This document shows, piece after piece, positions 1 to 9,327 of a DNA stretch of 48,985 nucleotides (position 1 is its first letter; each line of letters begins with the position of its first letter). Source of the stretch: Bacteroidota bacterium (GTDB taxonomy: Bacteria; Bacteroidota; Bacteroidia; Bacteroidales; FEN-979); NCBI GenBank assembly GCA_026391775.1, contig JAPLDK010000031.1:1-48985 (forward strand), in the 5' to 3' direction. The notes under the pieces are model-generated. The model saw nothing but the letters and a program-made list of their open reading frames with translations, ran no database searches and was not told where the DNA came from. The position numbers and the translations under genes are program-made.

Positions 1-125
1 CCTTCTAATTTATATCGTCTCGGATCATTACCAAGAAGATTCTCAGTCAGACTTTGCGAATTTGCCTCTCTGAAGAGAGTTATTAGTAAAAAGAAGACTA
101 TAAGTATTTTTGGGATCATCGACAT
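1..125 (-). CDS. Partial CDS: N-terminus of a secreted protein of unknown function
   Basis: An ATG on the minus strand at 123-125 opens a frame that runs off the left edge after 41 codons. It encodes a short polar start (MSMIPK), a hydrophobic core (ILIVFFLLITLF) and a likely signal peptidase region ending around REANSQ, followed by a hydrophilic stretch (SLTENLLGNDPRRYKLE). This is a good Sec signal peptide of Bacteroidetes type, where mature proteins often begin with Q just after the cleavage site. A second in-frame ATG lies two codons downstream. Nothing beyond export can be said about function because the body of the protein is outside the window. A TAnnTTTG box at 267-274 on the same strand could be its promoter, giving a leader of roughly 135 bases. 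Confidence 0.6.
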   Translation of the reverse strand, partial: MSMIPKILIVFFLLITLFREANSQSLTENLLGNDPRRYKLE

Positions 126-263
126 TTAATTGTGCCTAACGTAATTGTAACCGATCTATGGCGGATAGCTGGCATTTAGTTTTTTTGCTTTTTATCCTCT
201 TCTGATCTTTTTCTCTTCATTTTTAATTTTCCATAAAACCACTTGCCTTCAATTGGTTTGTTC

Positions 264-296
264 TTACAAATATAATCTTTCCTGATATATTTGTAA
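264..296. repeat. Perfect 11-bp inverted repeat just downstream of the integrase gene
   Basis: The arms TTACAAATATA (264-274) and TATATTTGTAA (286-296) are exact reverse complements separated by 11 bases. The repeat begins 7 bases past the integrase stop. Each arm contains the octamer TATATTTG, which fits the Bacteroidetes -7 box, so the left arm reads as a minus-strand box (towards the partial gene at 1-125) and the right arm as a plus-strand box (antisense to the integrase 3' end). It could be a weak terminator stem, an operator or a recombinase core site; sequence alone does not decide. The remaining bases between 126 and 303 hold no other recognisable element. Confidence 0.75.
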
Positions 297-303
297 AGCA
301 AAA

Positions 304-1686
304 TCAAAACTTTTTTATTAACAACTTGTCTAACGGACTTTTAATCTGGTCCAACCCCTTTGTAGTAATATGGGTATAAATTTGAGTAGTTTTCGGACTG
401 GAATGCCCAAGTAGTTCCTGAATATACCGTATGTCGGTGTTGTTTTCAAGTAAATGGGTTGCGAAAGAGTGTCTCAGTGTATGCATGGTGACGTGTTTGC
501 GAATTCCTGCTTTCTCACAAACCCGCTTTAATACGTTTTGAATACTCCTCTCTGAATATGCACCCCCTGCAATCCCTTCATATAAATATTCTCTGGGATG
601 ATAAACCTTATAATATTGACGCAGTAACTCAAGTAACACTTTGGATAACAAGGTCACACGGTCCTTTTTACCTTTTCCCTGCCTTAAAGTGATCAGCATT
701 CTCTTGGAATCAATATCAGAAAGTTTGAGACTCAGTAATTCTCCAACACGCAATCCGCCTGAATAGGCCGTCATAATCATACTCTTATGCTTCAGATTCT
801 GAATTGAATCAATTATCAATGTGATCTCAGATTCACTTAACACTTCAGGTAAAAACCTTTCCTTTCTTGGTCGCTCTATGTAATACGTTTCCCGTTTCCC
901 ACCTAAAACTTTCTCGAAATAAAACTTGATGGCATTGATCGCCTGGTTCTGATATGAGGTTGATACTCCTCTTTCTTCTATCAGATACCGCTGATAGGCA
1001 AATATATCGGCTTGGCTTATTTCTTCTATCTTTTTGCTCGAGAAATAATTTATGAATTCTTTAAAGCATTCTGCATATACTCTGATTGTATTTTTACTGT
1101 ATCTCATTATGATTAATTTCTCAATATAATTTTCGGGACATTGTTTGTAATTCTTAATATTTTCGGGCTTTAAACGGGAACTTTTGTGTAGTTGACGAAT
1201 ATCTTCAATGTATTTGTATTTCCAACCGTTAGCTTTACAAAAACCAACCATCTTCCCGAGGATCTTCTCCGTATGGGGGAGCGTCCAGGAATGAGTGTCA
1301 GAATCCCAACAATAAAAAGGCTGTTGCTTTATCAGATTAACTAAATCCTGATTGTATTTGAAGTAAAGCCTGACCCTCCCATTATGATATTTTACCATGA
1401 ATAGTGTTTCTTTGTCTGCCAGGAATTTTACTTCAGACTGTCTTGCTGCAATTCCCGGTTTTTCAATCCATTGAAGCCTGTCGCCAAAGAATCGCGTTAA
1501 TTTGTCTAGATGTTGCTGGTTCTGAATTACCACCCAGCAAAAGGCTGACTTGTCCCATCGTGAATTTTGTAAACTACGGATAAATGCGACATCCGCTTCC
1601 TCTTTCCTGAGCTTTAACAATATTCTATGCCCGGTAGCTATGGCAATAACAAGGGCTTGCTTTCCTTGAATGTCGGTTTCTTTCAT
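304..1686 (-). CDS. Tyrosine recombinase (XerD/IntI-like) with duplicated N-terminal WD-x5-W domain
   Basis: A 460-residue site-specific recombinase. The catalytic set is complete: R313 (GGLRVGE), K338 (RQGKGKKDR), H402 and R405 (HTLRH), H428 (LLGHSS) and nucleophile Y437 (QIYTH). The core-binding SAM-like domain spans about 185-265 and the catalytic domain about 280-450. The C-terminal run ending in KSPLDKL resembles integron integrases and the stand-alone Bacteroidetes recombinases often named after them, but I see no IntI-specific insertion before the HxxR box. About 160 extra N-terminal residues contain two copies of one module (19-74 and 103-160), each with a W-D-x5-W core, resembling the HARP fold motif. 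The chosen start is the ATG at 1684-1686; a GTG three codons upstream (1695) is possible. Base composition is visibly richer in A+T than the neighbours. No excisionase, relaxase or cassette array is adjacent. Confidence 0.93.
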   Translation of the reverse strand: MKETDIQGKQALVIAIATGHRILLKLRKEEADVAFIRSLQNSRWDKSAFCWVVIQNQQHLDKLTRFFGDRLQWIEKPGIAARQSEVKFLADKETLFMVKYHNGRVRLYFKYNQDLVNLIKQQPFYCWDSDTHSWTLPHTEKILGKMVGFCKANGWKYKYIEDIRQLHKSSRLKPENIKNYKQCPENYIEKLIIMRYSKNTIRVYAECFKEFINYFSSKKIEEISQADIFAYQRYLIEERGVSTSYQNQAINAIKFYFEKVLGGKRETYYIERPRKERFLPEVLSESEITLIIDSIQNLKHKSMIMTAYSGGLRVGELLSLKLSDIDSKRMLITLRQGKGKKDRVTLLSKVLLELLRQYYKVYHPREYLYEGIAGGAYSERSIQNVLKRVCEKAGIRKHVTMHTLRHSFATHLLENNTDIRYIQELLGHSSPKTTQIYTHITTKGLDQIKSPLDKLLIKKF

Positions 1687-2106
1687 AATGTTCACGTTTT
1701 GTCGGTTATTGATTGATAATAGATCAAACCCGATGGAAAATTTTCACATTAGCTTCCATTATCATTATTATGCGAATATTAGTTAATCCGCCTTAACCTG
1801 AAAAGTGATACCAAAATATGATCCTGTGTGGCCTAACGCGGCGGCTAAGAAAATCCTTGCTTTTGTTCCTGTTATTTCATACCTTTGATACTTATAAAAA
1901 ACATCTGCTGATGTACAGTTCAGAAGATAAAAACACATTATCCACCTTTGCGATCGGGAAGTTTTTTATGAGGAATTTTTATCAAGGTTGCTCTAACCTT
2001 GCTCTGACCTTACCCTGACCTTTCTCTGGCTCTTATTGCCAATGATGCCTGAATAATAACCCATTATGCTATCTGGCCTTCTTTTTGCCATACGAATTCA
2101 GTTATT
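1687..2106. other. Gene-free stretch between nhaA and the integrase gene
   Basis: These 420 bases separate the nhaA stop from the integrase start, both on the minus strand. The only possible frame is a 66-codon plus-strand one (1818-2018), which has no recognisable similarity, signal peptide or ribosome site and runs into the tandem repeat, so I do not call it a gene. The region contains the 11-bp tandem repeat at 1990-2034 and a small stem-loop at 1983-2001. No exact TAnnTTTG box was found in the 120 bases ahead of the integrase start, so its promoter is not identified. Confidence 0.6.
1990..2034. repeat. 11-bp tandem repeat, about four degenerate copies
   Basis: Successive units read GCTCTAACCTT (1990-2000), GCTCTGACCTT (2001-2011), ACCCTGACCTT (2012-2022) and a diverged 12-base unit TCTCTGGCTCTT (2023-2034). 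The period of 11 is close to one helical turn. The bases just before it create a stem-loop, CAAGGTT (1983-1989), loop GCTCT, AACCTTG (1995-2001). The array lies about 300 bases upstream of the integrase start on the integrase coding strand. Confidence 0.75.
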
Positions 2107-3258
2107 TTAAACGTGTTTGCGGTTTTTGCCCAGAAAATACAATACCCCCATGCCGCAAAGCGCCGAAAGGGTGGACCCTGCCAGTATCGATAGTTTTGAA
2201 ATGTCAAGTACGGCCGGCTCTTTGTAGGATAAACCGGCGATAAAAATCGACATGGTGAATCCTATACCTGCAAGCATTCCGGTTCCTGCCAGATGTTTCC
2301 AGTTAGTGCCCGCGGGCAGTGAGGATATTTTTATCTTCATTCCGATCCAGGAGAAAAGCGTGATCCCAAGCGGTTTGCCGATAAGCAAACCAAGGATGAT
2401 GCCGAACGTAAGCCCGCTGAACAGCCCCGAAGGATCAAATGTCAAAGGGATGGCTGTGTTGGCCAGGGCGAAAAGGGGAAGTATCCAGTAGTTCACTGGC
2501 CGGTGAAGGCTCGTCTCCAGTTTTTTGGCCATTCCCCTGGGGATGAACATGGCTGCAACTACTCCCGCAATGGTGGGATGCACTCCCGATCTCAGGATAA
2601 AATACCATAATCCCAGGGCGGGGATGATGTAGAGTAACAACAGTTTCACTTTTAACCTGTTCAGCAGGAAAAGGACAAGGATAAAAATGAAAGCATACAG
2701 CAGCATTTCCAGCTGAAGGGTACTTGTATAAAAAGTAGCGATGATCACAATAGCTCCCAGGTCATCAATAATTGCAAGGGCGGTCAGAAAGATTTTCAGG
2801 GATAATGGGGCTCGCTTTCCAAGCAGGGACAGTATCCCCAGCGAGAAGGCAATGTCTGTAGCAGTGGGAATTGCCCATCCATTCAGGTTTTCCTTTGATC
2901 CGGTATTAAAAAAGACGAAGATCATGGCTGGGAACAGCATACCGCCAAATGCTGCCAGCACGGGCAGAATGGCCTTTTCTTTTACTGCCAGCTCGCCACA
3001 CTGGAGTTCCCGTTTAATTTCCAGACCGATCATGAAGAAAAACACGGCCATCAGGCCATCGTTGATCCAGTGGAGTACGCTTTCGTGAAGGAAATCAAAA
3101 CCAACGTCAGAATGCCAGATGTTCAGATAGGAAGCGGCCCAGGCCGAATTGCTCAAAGCAAGAGAGAGAATGGTTGCAAGTATCAGCAAAAGGCCCGATA
3201 GCTTGCCGCTTTCGGCCAGGTCTTTTATTGGATCGCTGATGATATTCCTCACTTTCAT
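2107..3258 (-). CDS. nhaA: Na+/H+ antiporter NhaA
   Basis: A 383-residue inner-membrane antiporter that exchanges sodium for protons in pH and salt homeostasis. Family landmarks are present: about 11-12 hydrophobic segments, the N-terminal HWINDGLMAVFFFMIGLE segment, ATDIAFSLGIL containing D135, and AIIDDLGAI containing the adjacent D165/D166 pair, matching E. coli D133 and D163/D164. Length is normal for the family. Its ATG follows the stop of the upstream beta-propeller/phosphoesterase gene with only one base between them, so it is very probably translationally coupled and expressed from that gene's promoter. The C-terminus (KNRKHV) is short and cytosolic as expected. Confidence 0.97.
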   Translation of the reverse strand: MKVRNIISDPIKDLAESGKLSGLLLILATILSLALSNSAWAASYLNIWHSDVGFDFLHESVLHWINDGLMAVFFFMIGLEIKRELQCGELAVKEKAILPVLAAFGGMLFPAMIFVFFNTGSKENLNGWAIPTATDIAFSLGILSLLGKRAPLSLKIFLTALAIIDDLGAIVIIATFYTSTLQLEMLLYAFIFILVLFLLNRLKVKLLLLYIIPALGLWYFILRSGVHPTIAGVVAAMFIPRGMAKKLETSLHRPVNYWILPLFALANTAIPLTFDPSGLFSGLTFGIILGLLIGKPLGITLFSWIGMKIKISSLPAGTNWKHLAGTGMLAGIGFTMSIFIAGLSYKEPAVLDISKLSILAGSTLSALCGMGVLYFLGKNRKHV

Positions 3259-3259
3259 C

Positions 3260-5686
3260 CTAATTCCCCTCAGCGTTAATGGATTTTACAAACGCAGAAC
3301 GCACGGGCCCGGGATAAGGCACATCCGCCCCCTTAACCGCATACCAGAGTACCTTGTTCAGCAGGTCTTCAGGCGCACGATCTTCCTTGCTGAAATCAAA
3401 CTCTTCACTCATCCTCTGCCATTCATTGTAAGCAATGTTCTTTTCACTGAGGTCGATAAAGGGCCCCAGAGTCTGGAAGGTATAAGGCTTTGGACTGCCG
3501 GTGAAACAACGCCACATCGGTGTGGCGGCAGCATCGTACTGGCTCATGGGAGGGAGACCGAGGATAAGTTCAATCGTTCTGAGCATAGATGCCGTTGAAT
3601 ATGGCGTATGGTCCACAAAATTGCGTTTTACGTAACCTCCTGCAATATAAGCCGGGCTGCGATGGGCATCCACGTGATCGGGTCCGTTCTGCGCATCATC
3701 CTCCAGGATAAAGATCACACATTCATTCCAGATGGGCGATCCGGCAAGGTATTCAACGAGCCTCCCCACTGCAAAATCATTGTCGGCCGCCTGGGCAAAG
3801 GGTGTGGGTTTCCCTGCTCTTAATCCCTGGGTGTGATCATTGATCAACCGGATAGTATTTAAGCAGGGGACCCGGCCGGCAAGAAGCAGGGAATCGAAAT
3901 CCCTCTTCCACTGCCGGAACCTGATGGTATCCATGACATCCTGGTCCCAGCTGGTGAAATACCTGCAGTAATGATCTTTAAGTACCGGGATATTCGGCTT
4001 GTAATCATCGGCAAATTCCCCATAGGTGCGGTAGGAAACCCCTGATCTGGCACAGAAATCCCAGAGGAACCCATCTTTGTTGTTGGCGATCTTACGGTTT
4101 CCTTCGGCATCATAATCACCACCCCTTCCGCCATAGCTGCCCGGCCAGGTTTTTTCAAGATAATCGGTTGCATATGCACCCATGCTCCAGTTATGGCCGT
4201 CGGCGCTGACTTCCCCGTCCACATAAAAATTATCGAGCAGCACGAAATCCCTGGCCAGTTTATGCTGGTTGGGCGTGATTTTCTGGCCGAAAAGCACCAG
4301 GGAGGTGTCTCCGTTCCCTTCGGGGATGTCGCCCAGCACCTGATCGTAGGTCCTGTTTTCCTTGATCACGTAAAACACATATTTAATGGGCGATTTATGG
4401 CCGGAACCATCCGGAATTGCTGTCCCCACAGCCTCGGGCAGGCTGTTTGCCTTTTCCTGTTTATAGGGAGTGTTTTTATAGACCATGGATGAATAGAAAG
4501 CCAGTTTTTTTACATCCGGTTCCGGGATTATGCTCATGGTTCCCCTGAACAGTCCCCCGATATATTGTACTTTCTGAGGCTTCCGTGTATCAGCCTTCTG
4601 AGTGTTGACTTTTTCAGATCTCTCAGCAGGATTAGGGCCGTTGGGGTTTGACAGGGACGTAAATCCTTTGCCGTTTGCGATCCATAACTGGTTATTCACC
4701 ACACGAACACAGCTGGGATACCATCCTGTGGGGATAAATCCTTTGCTGAAGCTTTTTCCCGGACTTGAAACGTCGAATACAGCGAGGCAATTATTGTCGG
4801 CATTGGCAATGTACAGTGTTTTATTATCGGCGCTCAGGGCCACACTGTTTGTCGTGCTGCCGGCAGGGGAATCGGGGAACAGGGCGGAATTCAGCGTTTC
4901 TATGACCTTCCCGGCCCTGAGGTCAATGCAGGATACCGAATTGTCGTTGGCATTGGCAACATAAAGGTATTTCCCGCTCCTGCTGAGGCAAAGGTCATTG
5001 GGATTACTCCCCACTTTATAGGATTTTGTGAATCTCATTGTCTCCGTATTGAAAACCTGCACCTGTCCGCAGCCCCAGCAGCTTATAAAAAGGCTTCGGC
5101 TGTCGCCGGATAACATACAGGTGTAGCCTTCCCCTTCAAGGCTGAACCGTCTGGGAGCCAGTTTTTTCCTGAGGTCCAGGATATACAGGGAATTATTCTC
5201 CTTTGTGACAACATATAAAAGATTCTTTTTCTCATCCAAAGCGATCCCGGCAGGGGAAATTTTTTCGGGCCAGGGTTTCCCCAAGACCAGAGTGTCGGCA
5301 ATTGCCAGCTTGTTGTTTTGTATTGAATACTTCAGGATGATGTTTTTATTTCCCCCCGAAGCATACAGGCTCTTTTCATCCCTGGAAAATGCCAGCCCAA
5401 GCCATGCCGCCTTGATGACGATGGTGTCGAGTACCTTGCGTTTCAGCGCATCGATGAGGTAGACCGATTGGTCGCTCTGGCCATTATTCGTAACTGCCAG
5501 CAATCTGCCTGAGGCCGACACCGCTATGTTTAGCGGAAGGTCCCCTAACCGGAGGCTTTCCCCAACACAGCTTATGCCCCAGCCGTTTGGCAGGGTTATA
5601 TGTTTATATTCAGCTTCGTTCTGGCTATATACCTGGATCAAAGCCAGAGTCATGAGAAATGAGGAGAAAAACCGGATATGTTTCAT
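3260..5686 (-). CDS. Secreted YncE-type beta-propeller fused to a phosphoesterase (alkaline phosphatase-like) domain
   Basis: An 808-residue exported protein. A signal peptide (MKHIRFFSSFLMTLALIQVYSQ) is followed by a YVTN/YncE-like propeller covering roughly residues 40-350, with repeated blades such as GKYLYVANANDNSVSCIDL and NKTLYIANADNNCLAVFDV. From about residue 430 it continues into a PF04185-type phosphoesterase: KENRTYDQVLGD holds the metal-binding E/N and likely nucleophile T, DGEVSADGHNWSMGAYATDY is the central motif, and EDDAQNGPDHVDAHRS is the metal-binding C-terminal motif. The architecture matches proteins annotated as bifunctional YncE/alkaline phosphatase family. The substrate is unknown; phosphate or phospholipid ester hydrolysis in the periplasm is the reasonable expectation. 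It stands first in an apparent two-gene unit with nhaA. Confidence 0.92.
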   Translation of the reverse strand: MKHIRFFSSFLMTLALIQVYSQNEAEYKHITLPNGWGISCVGESLRLGDLPLNIAVSASGRLLAVTNNGQSDQSVYLIDALKRKVLDTIVIKAAWLGLAFSRDEKSLYASGGNKNIILKYSIQNNKLAIADTLVLGKPWPEKISPAGIALDEKKNLLYVVTKENNSLYILDLRKKLAPRRFSLEGEGYTCMLSGDSRSLFISCWGCGQVQVFNTETMRFTKSYKVGSNPNDLCLSRSGKYLYVANANDNSVSCIDLRAGKVIETLNSALFPDSPAGSTTNSVALSADNKTLYIANADNNCLAVFDVSSPGKSFSKGFIPTGWYPSCVRVVNNQLWIANGKGFTSLSNPNGPNPAERSEKVNTQKADTRKPQKVQYIGGLFRGTMSIIPEPDVKKLAFYSSMVYKNTPYKQEKANSLPEAVGTAIPDGSGHKSPIKYVFYVIKENRTYDQVLGDIPEGNGDTSLVLFGQKITPNQHKLARDFVLLDNFYVDGEVSADGHNWSMGAYATDYLEKTWPGSYGGRGGDYDAEGNRKIANNKDGFLWDFCARSGVSYRTYGEFADDYKPNIPVLKDHYCRYFTSWDQDVMDTIRFRQWKRDFDSLLLAGRVPCLNTIRLINDHTQGLRAGKPTPFAQAADNDFAVGRLVEYLAGSPIWNECVIFILEDDAQNGPDHVDAHRSPAYIAGGYVKRNFVDHTPYSTASMLRTIELILGLPPMSQYDAAATPMWRCFTGSPKPYTFQTLGPFIDLSEKNIAYNEWQRMSEEFDFSKEDRAPEDLLNKVLWYAVKGADVPYPGPVRSAFVKSINAEGN

Positions 5687-5711
5687 CTGCAGGGTAGCCT
5701 TTTTGAATGAT

Positions 5712-5719
5712 CAAAAATA
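5712..5719 (-). promoter_or_regulatory. Bacteroidetes -7 box for the propeller/phosphoesterase gene
   Basis: TATTTTTG on the minus strand matches TAnnTTTG and lies 25 bases upstream of the ATG at 5686. No clear TTG is seen about 20 bases further upstream, so only the -7 half is supported. Confidence 0.45.
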
Positions 5720-5751
5720 CGATTTTCGGGGAGAAAAATGATCTGGTTTTG

Positions 5752-7272
<1,521 letters not shown>

Positions 7273-7327
7273 TAATGTTTTCCGAAAAATTACGTTAGTG
7301 AAAAAGAACAAATTAAATATAAATACT

Positions 7328-9313
7328 ATGAGCTTGAAATTATCAGGATTACTGCTTTTTCTCGTCTTGGTTTTAAACACATCTGCCCAGGTTGATAATA
7401 ACACTAATCTGATGACCATCGCAGGGAAATCTGTCACTGTGGGCGAATTCATGTCGATCTACCAGAAAAACAACGTCAAGGGCGAAGCTATCGACAAAAA
7501 ATCCATGGATGAGTACCTTGAACTTTTCATTAATTTCAAACTTAAAGTCCTGCAGGCAGAGCAGCTTGGCCTTGACACGGTCTCATCATTCATCAAGGAA
7601 CTTGAAGGCTACCGCGAACAACTTGCCAAACCTTATTTTACCGATGAGGCTATGATGAACCACCTGATGCAGGAAGCCTGGGAACGTAAAAAACTCGATC
7701 TCAGGGCAAGCCATATCTATTTCAAGGTCAAACCTGACGCCACACCCCAGGACACCCTTACTGCCTACAATAAAGCAATGGAAGCCAGGGACAAGATCCT
7801 CAAAGGCGAACGTTTCGACAACATCGTCATGGAATATTCCGAAGACCCTTCTGCCAAGGATCGTGAAGCTACAGCCCAGCATCCTTTCGCCAAAGGAAAC
7901 AGGGGAGACCTTGGTTATTTTACAGTATTTGACATGGTTTACCCCTTTGAAACCGCAGCTTACAAAACTGAGGTCGGCCAGATCTCAAAACCCATCAGGA
8001 CCGACTATGGTTTCCATATCATCAAAGTAACCGACCGGATCCCCGCCCTGGGTGATTTCGTTGTAGCCCATCTCTTTCTCAGTATTCCGAAAGGTGCCAC
8101 CGCTGCCGACTCGGCAAAAGTGAAAGCTAAGATCGATTCATTGTATTCCCAGCTTAAAGCAGGTGCTAAATTCGAAGACCTGGTAAAGATGAATTCCGAT
8201 GATAAGGGATCCTCTGCAAAAGGAGGCGTTCTTCCTAAACGCGGTGTCAACCGCCTGATGCCTGAATTCATTGCTGCCATATCCACCATCCGGAATGTAG
8301 GCGATTTTTCAGAACCTGTCCTTACCCCAGGCTATGGCTGGCATATCGTAAAACTGGTTGAACGTCAACCCATAGGCACTTTCGATGAAGAGAAAGCAGA
8401 ACTGAAACAAAGGATTATGAAGGACAGCCGTTCCCAGGAAATCAACGATGCAGTCATTGCCCGGATCAAGACCGAATATGGCTATACCGAAAATACTAAA
8501 GCAATAGATGACTTTTACGTTCTGGTGACCGACAGCATTTTTACCGGCAAATGGGATGCTACCCAGGCTCTGGAAAAACATCAGCTGATGTTTAAGATCG
8601 GGAATTCAACGTATACCCAGAGGGAATTTACCCAATTCCTCGTTTCCAAACAGAAAAAACAAGAGAAAAAGGATATCCGCCTGTATGTGAATGCCATGTC
8701 TATAGAATTTGCGAACGATAATATCCTGAAATATGAAGATGGATTTCTGGAAGTAAAATACCCCGATTTCAGAGCTCTGATGAAGGAATACCGCGATGGA
8801 ATACTGCTCTTCGACCTCACCGATCAGAAAGTCTGGTCCAAAGCAATAAAAGATACAGCCGGCCTACAGGACTTCTATCAGAAAAACAAGTTCAATTACA
8901 TGTGGGGCCAGCGGGTTGAAGCTGCTGTGTTTACCCTCAAAAACCCTGCCCTTGCCCAGAAAGTGAAAAACTTTGTTAAAAGCGGCTTAAAAGAAGATGA
9001 TATCCTGAAAGAAATAAATTCTGACACAGCAAATGTGCTTTCATTCGAATCAGGTAAATTCTCAAGGAAAGACAATCCCTATATCGACACTGTGGCATGG
9101 ACGCCCGGAATCTCAAAGGATATCACGGTTAAGGACGGGATCGTATTTGTGAACATAAAGCGTATTCTCAAGCCTGAACCCAAAACACTGAATGAAGCAA
9201 GGGGCCTTATCACTGCCGATTACCAGAATTACCTGGAAAAGGAATGGATCCGCTATCTAAGGGCAAAATACCCTGTGGTCGTGAACCGCGAAGTACTTGC
9301 AAAAATCAAATAA
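7328..9313 (+). CDS. Periplasmic peptidyl-prolyl isomerase with two parvulin domains
   Basis: A 661-residue exported folding factor. The start at 7328 gives a proper signal peptide (MSLKLSGLLLFLVLVLNTSAQ); the frame is open further upstream into guaB but that extension carries no signal. An N-terminal helical SurA/PpiD-like segment (about 25-120) is followed by parvulin domain 1 (about 127-237, ASHIYFKVKP to YGFHIIKVTDR) and parvulin domain 2 (about 246-347, VAHLFLSIP to YGWHIVKLVER). The C-terminal 310 residues are a less conserved helical tail. It probably assists outer-membrane protein folding by cis-trans isomerisation or holdase action. It is the first of three consecutive related genes; the next begins 14 bases downstream. 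Confidence 0.93.
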   Translation: MSLKLSGLLLFLVLVLNTSAQVDNNTNLMTIAGKSVTVGEFMSIYQKNNVKGEAIDKKSMDEYLELFINFKLKVLQAEQLGLDTVSSFIKELEGYREQLAKPYFTDEAMMNHLMQEAWERKKLDLRASHIYFKVKPDATPQDTLTAYNKAMEARDKILKGERFDNIVMEYSEDPSAKDREATAQHPFAKGNRGDLGYFTVFDMVYPFETAAYKTEVGQISKPIRTDYGFHIIKVTDRIPALGDFVVAHLFLSIPKGATAADSAKVKAKIDSLYSQLKAGAKFEDLVKMNSDDKGSSAKGGVLPKRGVNRLMPEFIAAISTIRNVGDFSEPVLTPGYGWHIVKLVERQPIGTFDEEKAELKQRIMKDSRSQEINDAVIARIKTEYGYTENTKAIDDFYVLVTDSIFTGKWDATQALEKHQLMFKIGNSTYTQREFTQFLVSKQKKQEKKDIRLYVNAMSIEFANDNILKYEDGFLEVKYPDFRALMKEYRDGILLFDLTDQKVWSKAIKDTAGLQDFYQKNKFNYMWGQRVEAAVFTLKNPALAQKVKNFVKSGLKEDDILKEINSDTANVLSFESGKFSRKDNPYIDTVAWTPGISKDITVKDGIVFVNIKRILKPEPKTLNEARGLITADYQNYLEKEWIRYLRAKYPVVVNREVLAKIK

Positions 9314-9327
9314 TTCACTACAGGACC

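Noticed and set aside
133-1837. The octamer GCCTAACG on both sides of the integrase (near 133 and 1830), reminiscent of the integron attC R'' box RYYYAAC.
   Set aside because: No matching GTTRRRY partner or folded attC structure could be built at either place, and an eight-base match between two flanks of this length is expected by chance.
1818-2018. A 66-codon plus-strand frame upstream of the integrase.
   Set aside because: No recognisable similarity, signal peptide, promoter or ribosome site; it runs into the 11-bp tandem repeat.
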